Assembly (NCBI GenBank): GCA_011947345.1
Contig: JAAVTG010000626.1
Location: forward strand, 1 to 13,030
DNA: 13,030 nucleotides
Direction of reading: 5' to 3'
DNA from: Phytophthora quininea
Lineage: Eukaryota > Oomycota > Peronosporomycetes > Peronosporales > Peronosporaceae
How positions within the stretch are numbered: position 1 is the first letter of the stretch; every line of letters starts with the position of its first letter. Below the pieces are notes generated by a model. That model searched no databases and was not told where the DNA came from. It was given only the letters and a program-made list of their open reading frames with translations. The translations under genes and the position numbers were made by a program. Positions 1-9,473 of the stretch are shown one piece after another.

Positions 1-55
1 CGCAAAAAAAATTCCAAAAAAATTCCAAAAAAAAGCGACTAACAAACACAATCTG

Positions 56-561
56 ATGGCATGTATGCAACGAACGAAGTACAACCTAGGAGACGCTGGT
101 TATGCCATAGCCAAGCACACGTTGACGCCATACAGAGGCGTCACGTACCACCTGAAGGAATTTGGCCAGGGAAGTCAAAAATCACAGACGAAGGAAGAGC
201 TTTTTAATCTGCGGCGCTCATCGTTACGCAACGTCATTGAAAGAACCTACGGCTCCATCAAAAGAAATTCCCGATCCTCCAATCGATGCCCAACTACGAG
301 CTGGGCGCGCAGGTGGGCCTCGTGCAAGCCACGTTTGCGATCCACAATTTCATTCGTTGCCATAAAGATGAATTTGCGGACAAGGAGCTTCAGAACAGCC
401 GTGCGAGGGAAGAAGACAACACGGAGGCCGCAAAAAGAGCTACTTGAACTTACGAGATGGACGACGCATCGATGAAACAGGTTCGCGATAAAATAGCATC
501 CGACATGTGGCGAAGCTACCTTGTATTCGTAGCTGGTAGAGATGGCGAGGTTGTTGTCTAA
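56..561 (+). pseudogene. PIF/Harbinger (DDE_Tnp_4) transposase, C-terminal relic
   Basis: This is the C-terminal third of a Harbinger-type DDE transposase, the enzyme that cuts and moves this class of DNA transposon. The reading shows the family block LGDAGY, followed by LTPYRGVTYHLKE, then LFNLRRSSLRNVIER; the D of GDAGY and the E of NVIER are the expected second and third catalytic acids. At about position 261-264 the frame changes: an AAAA run appears one base short. The next frame continues the family with FPILQSMPNYELGAQVGLV and AIHNFIRCHKDEF. A TGA stop interrupts that frame at 444-446, after which it stays open to TAA at 559-561 with the typical ending DKIASDMW. The N-terminal part with the first catalytic D is absent from the window. 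Upstream, 4-34 is an A-rich stretch with repeated AAAAATTCC. The family call is firm; frame break plus stop mean it cannot be active as written. Confidence 0.85.
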
Positions 562-630
562 TAGCATTCGTTCATGAAACAAAAATGTTCGCGTTGGAAA
601 TTATGTGTTTAAAAAGGCAGCTCGCGCTCA

Positions 631-810
631 ATCCGCTGGATCAATCCGCTATCTGCCGAAATTCGGGAGGATTGAATCCGCTGGAATATGGCCATTTATC
701 CGCTCGAATTCTATGCAGTACGCGCCAGCGGATCGGCCGTTCCGCTGGAAAGAAAATTCCGCCGGAATTGGCCCCATTCCGCTGGAATTTGGCACTGCAG
801 TACGCACCCT
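631..810. repeat. Harbinger subterminal repeat cluster and probable right terminus
   Basis: A short motif close to TCCGCTGGAA recurs at 632-640, 645-650 (partial), 676-686, 698-706, 741-750, 758-767 and 778-788, and once inverted at 724-733. The inverted copy and the copy at 741 form a hairpin with CCAGCGG and CCGCTGG arms. The block also contains a diverged tandem duplication of about 84 bp: TGCAGTACGC occurs at 714-723 and again at 796-805, each preceded by a GAATT-rich, TCCGCT-bearing segment. Read on the minus strand, the outer end is GGGTGCGTACTGCA, which resembles a DNA-transposon terminal repeat. It lies 250 bp downstream of the Harbinger transposase relic and repeats stop abruptly at about 810, so I infer it is the 3' end of that element. 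The left end is outside the window, so terminal repeat and target-site duplication cannot be confirmed. Confidence 0.55.
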
Positions 811-934
811 GAAACATGAAGCAGTTTGGATGGAAACCGAAGCGTGGCATTACATTAGCTGGTCAGTTAGAAACGACCAAGTTAACGACAGTCAAAGCCC
901 CATGGCAGTTCACTTGAGACGAGACACAAGACGC

Positions 935-1479
<545 letters not shown>

Positions 1480-2027
1480 TTTCTGTAGTGGACACACCGT
1501 TTCTAATTAGTCCTCAAACCCCAACGGCAACGAGCTCCCCAACAACCGCGTCACAGAGTCCAATTAGAAACTCAAGAGACCCTCGAAGACAAGACTCCAG
1601 TGCCGATAACAACATAGCCAGGAAGCCTGTAGCTGCGCCGGGCGCCCTGTCGTCTGTCGTCTCCCTTGAGGGTCTTGGTCTTGAGCAATCGGCACTCCGG
1701 ACGCGGTCGGGGAGCTGGTTCATACATATACCTACGGATCAGGCGCCCCCTTATCAAAAGGAACCACCCAATCCGATCCTTGATACACGCAGAGCGCAGC
1801 TTCCTCGCCGGTGGACGGCTTCTTGAAGGCGGCTGGGCCCTGCGAGGGCGTTCAGAGGACCGGGATCCGCAGGCTGGAAGCGACTGGAGAGAGCGACATA
1901 CCGTCAGGAGGTTTCCGATTCCAAACTGGAAGGCGACTGTGCTGGTCGGCACTGCCAGTCGCTGCCAACCATTCGACGCGGTATACAAACAGCAAGATAT
2001 ATATGACTCGGTATACAAAAGGTAAGA
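1480..2027. other. Intergenic DNA upstream of ubiquitin-S27a
   Basis: No convincing gene lies here. The reading frames that are open on either strand lack recognisable motifs and several begin only at non-ATG codons. The stretch should hold the promoter and 5' leader of the ubiquitin-S27a gene transcribed leftwards. Immediately before its ATG the minus strand reads CTACAG, which could be the acceptor of a leader intron, but I cannot identify the donor. Two direct copies of CGGTATACAAA lie 30 bp apart at 1979-1989 and 2009-2019. Confidence 0.5.
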
Positions 2028-2291
2028 TCAACGATTTCCGACGACGGGTACCATAATGGTGGTACTTTCTGTATCTATGTTCCGGTACATGGCTACACCA
2101 ACTTCAACAAGGTGCAAAGTGATCTGACTACGTTCTTCTCGTGGCATATCGAAGATCTCGCCGTTGCTCATGGTGCTATATGCAGTGTCAGAGGGGACGA
2201 TGATTGCGATGGGACCCAACTCGTCACAGCATCGCTTCAAGACGAATAAAACATCGCGAGTCCGGGCAAAGCGGAGTTGTATTTCGAGAAG
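2028..2291 (-). pseudogene. Unrecognised ORF fragment, no start codon
   Basis: A minus-strand frame is open for 87 codons from just after a TAG at 2292-2294 to a TGA at 2028-2030. It has a varied, protein-like composition (for example VLKRCCDELGPIAIIVPSD and SQITLHLVEVGVAMYRN) and no low-complexity bias. There is no ATG near its upstream end; the first in-frame ATG leaves only a short C-terminal piece. It could be the last exon of a gene, the remnant of one, or chance. I do not recognise a family. It ends about 550 bp upstream of the ubiquitin-S27a start on the same strand. The 177 bp between it and the DUF347 gene show nothing identifiable. Confidence 0.3.
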
Positions 2292-2468
2292 CTACCAGTA
2301 GTAAGATCGTCGTAGCGGCGGGAAGTGAGCCTTTGCAGTAATCCCTTTAGGCACCTTAGCAGCAGCTAAAGCAATAAGCTGAGAGTGAATATATTCGTAT
2401 GAATTGCTACGGTACGGGGGCGTCCTTGTCTGCAACTCGCATCGGCATCTACTTGGGACTGCTGTCAT

Positions 2469-3420
2469 TTAGGGGGCCCAGTCGTGGTCGGCAGCAGTCG
2501 TCGATTCCACTGCGGCAGACTCAGACTCGCCCTTTTCGAGATCGGTAGCACTCACTTTCAGCTTGTCCTTCTTTGTGATGGTCAGGAAGACGACCAACAC
2601 CGCGATCACACCCAAGAAGATCATGCTGGTTACGGTCGTTCCGAGATTGAGACCCGCCTTCCAGCCAGACGGCAGTGCCCCGGTAGCGCTACCAGACCCA
2701 GAAGCTGACGTTGCAGTTGCTGATCCCGAGCCGGAGCCGGACCCAGACCCGGAGCCAGTGTTCACCGAGTCTGCCGGATTTTGCGACATCAGGTCTCCGA
2801 GCGAAGCCCCCAGCGGCCGAGTGAGCACGTACACGGCCCAGAAGGCCAGCACCCCGTTGATGAGCTTGAACCACCACAACAAACTCACAAAGGCGATACA
2901 GCCAGCAAAGAGCACGAGCGAGTTGCCGTAGCCAACGTTGAGCTGCTCCGCGATGAGGTCCCCGCCGACGTCCCCAGCGCAAAAGTGACGAGCACGGCCA
3001 GCCAGTACCAGGACTCTCGTCGTCGCGTGAAGATGCTGTGGATCGACAAGTTCTTCTCCACTTTGAACCACGAGATGAAGACGATCGCCAGCAAGACGGA
3101 GAAAATCGGCGTCGTGACCGCGAGTGGGACGCCGAGGTTGTCGGTCAGGTTGTCGCTCAACAGCGTGCCGACGGTGCTGATGGCGACGATGACGAACCAG
3201 TACACGGGTGCGAAGTAGAAGTTGAGCTTCATCTGGACGGCCAGCGAGGCCAGCAGGATGGCAAGCATGATGCCGGACGTGGCGCTCAGACCGAGGCCGA
3301 TGTTTTCGTTGAGGAAGTCGGCAAAGTCTCACCGACGGTCGTGGCCAGCACCTTGATGATCCAGAAGAAGATGGTCACCTGCGGCACCTTGACGCCGACT
3401 TGGTCGTTGAAGAAGGTCAT
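2469..3420 (-). CDS. DUF347/COG4705-family multi-pass membrane protein
   Basis: The product belongs to the DUF347 (COG4705) family of integral membrane proteins, known mainly from bacteria and of unestablished function. The start ATG at 3418-3420 opens with MTFFNDQVGVKVPQVTIFFW, and DUF347 signatures follow: VPQVTIFFWIIKVLATTVGE, VTFALGTSAGDLIAEQ and VLTRPLGASLGDLM. There are about seven hydrophobic segments. After the family core comes a Gly-Ser linker (about GSGSGSGSGSGS) and a further membrane segment (MIFLGVIAVLVVFLTI) with an acidic tail ending DHDWAP. The strict frame is broken twice: the TTT run (plus-strand AAA at 3323-3325) and the GGGG run (plus-strand CCCC at 2960-2963) each appear one base short. 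With both counted, the protein is 317 aa in one unspliced exon. The extra Gly-Ser linker and C-terminal membrane segment are unlike what I know of bacterial members. Family call secure, function unknown. Confidence 0.85.
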
Positions 3421-3460
3421 TTGGGGCGGAAATGGACAGGAGGAGGAGTGGTTCTGGTGC

Positions 3461-3474
3461 GAATTGGAAAGTGA
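3461..3474 (-). promoter_or_regulatory. Oomycete initiator-like core promoter element
   Basis: On the minus strand the sequence is TCACTTTCCAATTC, which fits the oomycete initiator consensus TCAYTYYNCAWTTT at 13 of 14 positions. It lies about 41 nt upstream of the DUF347 start codon, the distance expected for a transcription start with a short 5' leader. This supports the chosen ATG. The consensus is quoted from general knowledge of oomycete promoters; transcription here is inferred. Confidence 0.55.
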
Positions 3475-3588
3475 GAGATGTCCAAAGGCGGTGCCGGCAA
3501 ACTGGAGTGGCGGTTAGAATGAGCCGGGCATCGGTCTTACCGCAGCCGTACGGGATTTTTGAGCCGGGCCAGGTAATGGCATCGCATT

Positions 3589-3670
3589 TCTGGCAAGCAG
3601 ACTATGGAAACACCTGAAACAGCCTCCGCTATCTGGCAAGCAGACTCTGGAAACACCTGAAACAGCCTCT
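3589..3670. repeat. Tandem repeat, 43-bp period, two copies
   Basis: The segment 3589-3627 recurs at 3632-3670 with one difference in 39 positions (A to C). Each copy starts TCTGGCAAGCAGACT and continues through GGAAACACCTGAAACAGCCT. The repeat lies 115-210 bp upstream of the initiator-like element of the DUF347 gene, so it may sit in its promoter region. Whether it binds a regulator or is a recent slippage duplication cannot be told from the sequence. The rest of 3475-3808 shows no gene. Confidence 0.9.
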
Positions 3671-3808
3671 ACCTTCCTGCCCATGAGGTTGTTCGCCAGC
3701 CGTCTGTGATTGCTCTGTGCGACCAAAATTCTGGTCATCGACGTCGTAGCAATTTCAACCGTTATTCCGATTCAGCGGCAACAACACGAACTCGGATGGC
3801 GTTCTTGA

Positions 3809-4708
3809 TCATATTGGATATACTTTATCATTATATTCGCAGCAGTTCTGCTCACACAGTTTGTCCGTTTCTTCCAAGATGTGGGTTTCGCAAACTGCCT
3901 TGTATGCATCGCCTCGAGTACATATCCCCGCACGTTCTTCTCCAATCTGGCAAAGCTCAGGTCGACAAACCCTTCCGTTTCAAAGAATTCGTTGTCGTTA
4001 ACGTCTGCCTTCCTGTGGCATGGCGACCACGACGAGAAGGTCGGAGGTGCTTGGTATGCGTCGATCAGCCCTTGCGCAAGGATTGCAGGTGGGTCCCGAT
4101 AACTGGGCTGGGGTGTTTCTCGAGCAGCGGGGCCCTCACCGTCTCCCCTGCTGGATCAATGGCTTTGATTTCGCCTGTGAGCTTGTATTAGTTCCGTGTA
4201 GGAAGAGCACCTCTCCATTCTCGTCGTGCTGCACCACCGTCATGCCAAAAAAGTGTCCTTCACTCGCCGGTGGCGTCTCGATCATGCGGAAGGACGAGTT
4301 GAGCACGATCCAGGAAGAACTTTTTGTCGCCGTTGCTGAAGCTGAGCTTCTCGAAGAAATTGATGACCGTAAGCACCGCGGCATGGCGACTTCGATCCAC
4401 CAGAAGGTGGCCACTTTCCTGTTCAAACATGTCGACGAACGGCACGTCCAGTAGCTCCCAGAGCATCGACGTGCCGTAGTTGTCGAAGAGCGTGTCGCGG
4501 TTGCGGATCAGAAGACGGCGCCGGTGTCGATGAATTTAGGCGAGAAGTTGAGCCGAGCACCGGGACGTTGTCGGCGTCCAGGCACTACAGTAGCGAAAAG
4601 TTTCGGACAGACCACTAGGCGATTCCGTCGTGGGAGTACTCTCGAACTGCGATGGTGGAGCGATGAGCGGCTTCTCGGGTGTCAAAGGCACGAGGGTTAC
4701 GATTTATT
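3809..4708 (-). pseudogene. Unrecognised protein gene with multiple frame breaks
   Basis: Successive minus-strand frames with protein-like composition and GC-rich third codon positions link into one reading of about 250-300 aa. Blocks in order are CLDADNVPVLG, NFSPKFIDTGAVF, LIRNRDTLFDNYGTSMLWE, VPFVDMFEQESGHLLVDRS, SWIVLNSSFRMIETPP, GMTVVQHDENGEVLFLHG, KLTGEIKAIDPAGETVR, FFETEGFVDLSFARLEKNV and ETDKLCEQNCCEYNDKVYPI, then TGA at 3809-3811. Frame changes occur near 4550, 4511, 4321-4325, 4187, 4068 and 3926-3929; five look one base short and the one at 4321-4325 one base long. The N-terminus is unresolved: an ATG at 4708 and a TAG acceptor near 4584 are both possible. I do not recognise the family; no signal peptide or membrane segment is evident. 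It is head-to-head with the kinase. It may be a real gene with sequence errors or a decaying copy. Confidence 0.5.
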
Positions 4709-4774
4709 TTCATATTCGACGTGTCGTTAATAGTTTCTTTGTTGCTGCAATTTCAAGTGGAGGCTGGGGCCGAC

Positions 4775-7047
4775 ATGGGCACGCTCGAGGTGTTCTCGCG
4801 GGCCTACTGCTCGGGAAGCCACACGTGCGTGCTGGTGGACGCGTACCTGCAGCTCTTCCTGTGTCTGTGCTGCGTCGTGGTGCTGTGTGGACTGCTGTCT
4901 CTATCGCGGTGCTGCTGGCTCTGTAGACGTCGCGCAGAACCCACACAGAACGAGGAAGTACATCGCGTCTTGAATGGCCGCTCGCGTGGGTTTTCGTGGC
5001 GACTACGGAGAATACTGCGCAAGTTGGGCTTCAAGCTGGAAGGACGGACGGCTCCGCTGCCCCTAGCAGTGATCAAGAAAGACGCGACGTCTGCACGCAT
5101 CCAGGGACACAAGAACTCGCAGCAACAGGGTGCGGCCTTCATTATGCAAACGCAGCGCATGTACCACATGGACTTTGCGGCGCAGTCACCTTCCACGAGC
5201 GAGAAGGGCAACGACAACCCGGCAGTGCCGCCGCTGATCTTCCCAGAAGACAGCGAGCTACGGCCACCCTCAGGCACCGAAGAGGAGACGGACGACGCTC
5301 GTACGCGACCGGTTATCGCCAAACGAGACCCGAGCAAGCACATGCTGGCAAACCAAATGACCAGACAACGCTCCAAGAGCGCAATAACCCTCCAAAAGGA
5401 CAATTCCTAACGAAAACGCGAGCTGTATCGCTGTCCATCTCACGCAGCTCGAGAAACGTATTGGAAGCGACTGGGATCCTCACCCCCAAGGGAGCCAAAG
5501 TTAAATCGGACGGTTCCGATCCAACATACTCGGGTTCGTTCAAGAGACGATTCCTCATCTTCAAGAAGCGCGTGCCCACAAGAAACAACTCTCGCACATT
5601 GTTTAAGGAGCCAACGTACGAATCGAATAATGTCATGGCCGAGTTATCTCCCGAGAACCGCGTGCAAAACGAACGACGCGCGAGTATGCAGAGGAGAGAC
5701 AAAAGACGACTTAGTGTGGGTGAAACTTCGCGGCTGCAGTTCGAAGTGGGCGGAGATCAGGCCTCCGTCTACGAAGTGAAACTACGCGAGGTGAATTTGG
5801 TCAAGCGTTTGGCGTCTGGCCCGCTGAGCGAGGTGTACGCAGCGATCTGGAGAGACACAAAAGTCGGCGTGAAGTTGCTCATGCCGCGCGAAGGTGTCGT
5901 GGATAGTTTAGAAGAGGCCGTGAAGAACTTCCGGCGCGAGATTTGGGTCATGAACGCTCTCATGCATCCTAATATCGTAAAACTGCTAGGTGCTAGTCTC
6001 ACACAGAGTTGCTACGTGCTCGTGATGGAGTACATGCCGAACGGATCGCTTTACGACTATCTCCGCGACGCAGCGAATTTCTTCCCCAACCAACTCGTTG
6101 TCACGAGTGCATTCGACATTGCGTCGGGTATGGCTCACATCCACGCGTGCGACGTATTGCAGCGGGATCTCAAGTCGAAGAACTGCTTGCTTTCGGAGAA
6201 CTTGGTCGTCAAAGTGTCAGACTTTGGGCTTGCTCGCTTCAGAAGTACGCAGTACGGGCCGTACACTTGGGTCGGCACACCCTTCTGGGCTGCTCCCGAA
6301 GTGATTCGACACGAGGCGTACGATGAAAAGGCCGATGTGTATTCGTACGCCATCGTGTTATGGGAACTCATTGAACGTAAAGACCCCTACGACAACTTGA
6401 ACGCTTTCCAAGTGCCACTACAAGTTGCGAACGACGGCCTTCGACCGCATGACTTTACAAAACCAGCGCCACTCGGACTCGAACAACTCATGAAGCAATG
6501 TTGGGACTCGGATCCAGAGCAACGGCCGTCGTTTGAAGATATTTCCCAGACATTGAGCACGTGGATGCGGACCCAAAGCGATGACCAGTCCGACAAGGCC
6601 CCCATGATGGGCTTGGGTCGACGCAATGACAGCAGCGTCGATCTCTCGGCGCATATTCTGCGTGAACACAACGCTGCTAACCGAGCTGAGCTCAATCGCT
6701 TTGCCGAGTCACACGACGCGAATGAAAAGGCGATCCCCATCACGTTGTCGTCCTTGAGGAAAGGACTCTCCACCTCGAGACTTCAGCGCTCACGCACCAA
6801 ACGGGGACTCACACACAGCGAGATCGAGGAAGCACGAATTAATAGCACAATGGGGATTCCTGGTCTGGAGCAGTATAACTACTCCGGAGGAAGACATTCA
6901 ACCCCGAGAGGTATGCACATGATCCCAAGAACTCCAGAACTGGAATCGCTGCTATCCGACGGGAAACGAGAGGATGAAGACGACGAAGAACACGCTCTCA
7001 ATATTTTACTTGACAAACCCAATGACATCGATGTTGATGGTCGTTGA
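4775..7047 (+). CDS. Membrane-anchored TKL-type protein kinase
   Basis: The product is a single-pass membrane protein kinase of the tyrosine-kinase-like group, about 757 aa from the first in-frame ATG. A hydrophobic, Cys-rich segment spans residues about 24-46 and is followed by basic residues, then a charged, probably disordered region of about 290 residues. The kinase domain covers about residues 340-600: VGVK Lys at about 367, helix-C Glu in FRREIW at about 389, QRDLKSKN with Asp at about 465, SDFGLA with Asp at about 483, then WAAPE. The glycine loop is degenerate (ASGPLSEV) and His of HRD is Gln, but Lys, Glu, Asp, Asn and DFG are all present, so activity is likely. The frame changes at the AAAA run 5394-5397, one base short. 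An upstream frame (from about 4679) reads like a signal peptide, so the true start may lie further 5'. The acidic tail ends DVDGR. Confidence 0.9.
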
Positions 7048-7205
7048 GTTTGAAAAGCATCCCAAGTTAAATGTTGCTACGAAAGCCTAGCAAAACATTG
7101 TGCGGAAAAAAGTATTTAATGTTTTACAAAGTTATGGACAATTCTTGAGTGCCTTTTGAACAATTTGGTACAAGAGTTGACAAGCAGATGGACTGCTTGG
7201 TTCGT
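7048..7205. other. Convergent intergenic region
   Basis: This short gap separates the 3' ends of the kinase (+) and the START-FYVE gene (-). It is AT-rich around 7100-7140 and has no open frame of note. It presumably holds both 3' untranslated regions and polyadenylation signals, which I cannot place precisely. Confidence 0.5.
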
Positions 7206-9410
7206 TCACATGTGCGTGGGGTAGACGGCCAGTTCCGGAGCGAGAGATGCCGAGTTGCCGCTCGTGGTACACATGGACATGGCTTGGGTTTCACTCGGAG
7301 GCTCCGACTGCGGCTCGGATATCACGTTGGATTCCTGCGAGAGTGGTGGCGGAGCGACCGACTTGTCGGCGTAGCTGCCTAAAGAGAGAGCACTCGCTAA
7401 GCTGCGACTACTGTTGGTGTGCAGCAGATAGTTCGCCAGTAGACGCTGGTAGTATTCCTCATCCAGCGGTGGCGACGGCTCCTTAGCATTCACGTTCGAT
7501 TGCTGGTGCTGCACACGCTGTGCTTGGTACGTTCTGGATCCACGCCGATCCAGCAGCATCGAGTCCTGACGTGGCGGAACTGAAAGGCGTTGATGGAAGC
7601 TCTGGTTGTTGTTGGTCAGTAGACTGTACCCGGACGGGTACCGGCCAAGGCGCAAGCGGTTCGTCGACGACGACGCCAAGTCTGCAGACGTAAACGAACG
7701 CAACGACACTCCAGCAGACGACGACATCCCTGACAGCAGCGACGCGGTTCCGCCACGACGAGTCTGATAGTGTTCTAGTATCTCAAGCATCGCACTCAGG
7801 GAATCTGTGTCTTCATCGTCGACACCATTCCCTTCCGATCTCTTGGTCTTTTCAGGCGAGAGTTGCTGAACATTGGGGCGTTTCTTAGGTCGGGCGTTCA
7901 AGCTCAGTCGGTGTTGCTGGTACTTTTCCGACTCGCGCGACGACAGAACGGAGATCGAGGACATCTCCGCAGCCGCGAGTATCCGCTCGGCACGCTCCGA
8001 GTTTGCAATCACTGGGAGGTGCTGCTGGGCGATCGAGCCGTCTGTGATGGACGACGCTGTGATCGTCGGTCGGAAGAACGTCGGGGCGCGTTTGCGCTTC
8101 TTGGCAAGGCGTTTGATTAGTCGGGCGTTGATAGTAGCCCCGGACGGGATCACTGCGCAGACACAGGCCAAACAAAACGTCTCAGTGCACGGTCCAGACG
8201 TCAAGGACGTCGAGCTGCCACTCGGATGATAATGCGCACAAAGATCGGCTTGGTGACGCGGCAAGTGCGGCAGCAGGGCGTCCAGCAGCCTCGACAAAAG
8301 CGAGGAGCGTCCCAGAAGAACAGCGTTCGAGCACATACACCACAGCGCTGTCTGGCACCTCCATGCTCTGCAATTGATCCGTTGGAGTTTTGGCTCTGAC
8401 CGACCAGCAACAGCGACAAGTTCTTGGCCTGTCCGCTCTGCACCGTGTTGGCCATCGATGTGAGCCATTCAGCAATGCAGCTGTCCCTCAGCAGCGGCGG
8501 CAATCGTCCGCTAGGATTGAATAGACCGTGAGCAAACATCGCGACTCGATCCTCCCCTACACTCTTGAACACGATGGCCATCGAGATGAAGCCGCGGATA
8601 AAGTGACCCGATCCAGGCCCCACGGAGCTGGAGCTGCGCGTACGAGCCAGTTGGCTCTGCGACGACGGAGGCCACGTGGCTCCTGCCGCCGCGTGGGTGT
8701 CAAAAGTGGAGACCTGCGCACTGATCTCGTCGGCTAGAGGGTCGATCGAGTGCAGCACCAAGACGCCCATTTCTTCTCCGAGGTCATTTTGAAGCAGTCC
8801 ATCTTTTGAAGCACAGGAAGTCTCGGTGTCTGCAGAAGCCCAAGCCTGGCAGCTTGAGCGCCATCCAGACGATGCCAGCGAACTGGAACGGCTTGGTCTC
8901 AGTGCTGCTTTTGTCCACCTGCAGGATCCTCGTGTCTAGCGAGCGAGGACTCAGCAGCATCTGCAGCACTCTGGCCGTGCGTGTGTTGTCTGCATAGAGT
9001 CCGTTCATGACGTCCCCCAAGGAGCCGTGCACGGTGCCTGTAGCCATGATTGTGGCCGTCCGGTCTTGTCGTCTACGTAGTTTGTAGACTCGGATGTCGC
9101 TACTCTCCCTAAGCAGCTTCCATTGCCTTGTTTCTACCGTGGAATTCGGGAAGGTGCTTGGTACGTCGCAGCTGCCGCTCAAGGGCCCGCGACTGCATCG
9201 GAATTGGGAGCGTCGAGCGCGCTCCTGGCGGTCTCGGAAGAGCTGCAGCGTGTGGTCCAGTCGCTTGTTGCTCTGCTGGTGATACCGTCGCATCCTGGCG
9301 GCCGTGACGTCGTCCAGACGCACCGTCGGCTCGTGCACTTCGTCGTCCAGCTCCATGGTGAACGTGGAGACGAGCCCCTGGCTGATGGGAGGCCGCTCGA
9401 CGTCCGCCAT
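7206..9410 (-). CDS. START domain plus FYVE-type zinc finger protein
   Basis: The product is about 734 aa. A short acidic/basic N-terminal region (MADVERPPIS start at 9410) precedes a START-like lipid-binding domain at about residues 97-330, with VYKLRRRQDRTATIMATGTV, a conserved-looking KPFQFAGIVWM, CRHRDFLCF and GVLVLHSID. A FYVE-type zinc finger follows at about 356-420, with the four cysteine pairs CGVC, CRGC, CRTC and CLAC; the usual basic RHHCR motif is replaced by APRFCR, so phosphoinositide binding is uncertain. A long Ser-, Gln- and Arg-rich tail completes the protein. START plus FYVE fusions are an expanded oomycete family; they are thought to act at membranes. The frame changes twice: the plus-strand TTTT at 8804-8807 seems one base long, and GG at 8205-8206 one base short. 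No intron is needed. A hydrophobic-looking extension upstream of the ATG would start at TTG and is not used. Confidence 0.87.
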
Positions 9411-9459
9411 GACGGAGACGTTCACTCGGTTTGACTGGGGCCAGTGCGCGGTGCGATGC

Positions 9460-9473
9460 AAATTCCGTTGTGA
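9460..9473 (-). promoter_or_regulatory. Weak initiator-like site of the START-FYVE gene
   Basis: The minus strand reads TCACAACGGAATTT about 50 nt upstream of the ATG at 9410. It agrees with the oomycete initiator consensus TCAYTYYNCAWTTT at 11 of 14 positions. Position is right, match is only moderate, so this is tentative. Confidence 0.25.

Noticed and set aside
4740..4753. Initiator-like match before the kinase start (11 of 14)
   Set aside because: The same bases fall in the possible signal peptide coding stretch and could also be an intron end; evidence is too divided to annotate.
5394..5410. Two separate genes meeting here (a membrane protein ending at 5410 and a kinase starting at 4996)
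   Set aside because: The upstream part of the longer frame is of poor quality, and a one-base change in the AAAA run joins the two good halves into one usual membrane-kinase layout.
5313..5702. Minus-strand frame of 129 codons opposite the kinase
   Set aside because: Antisense shadow of the kinase linker region.
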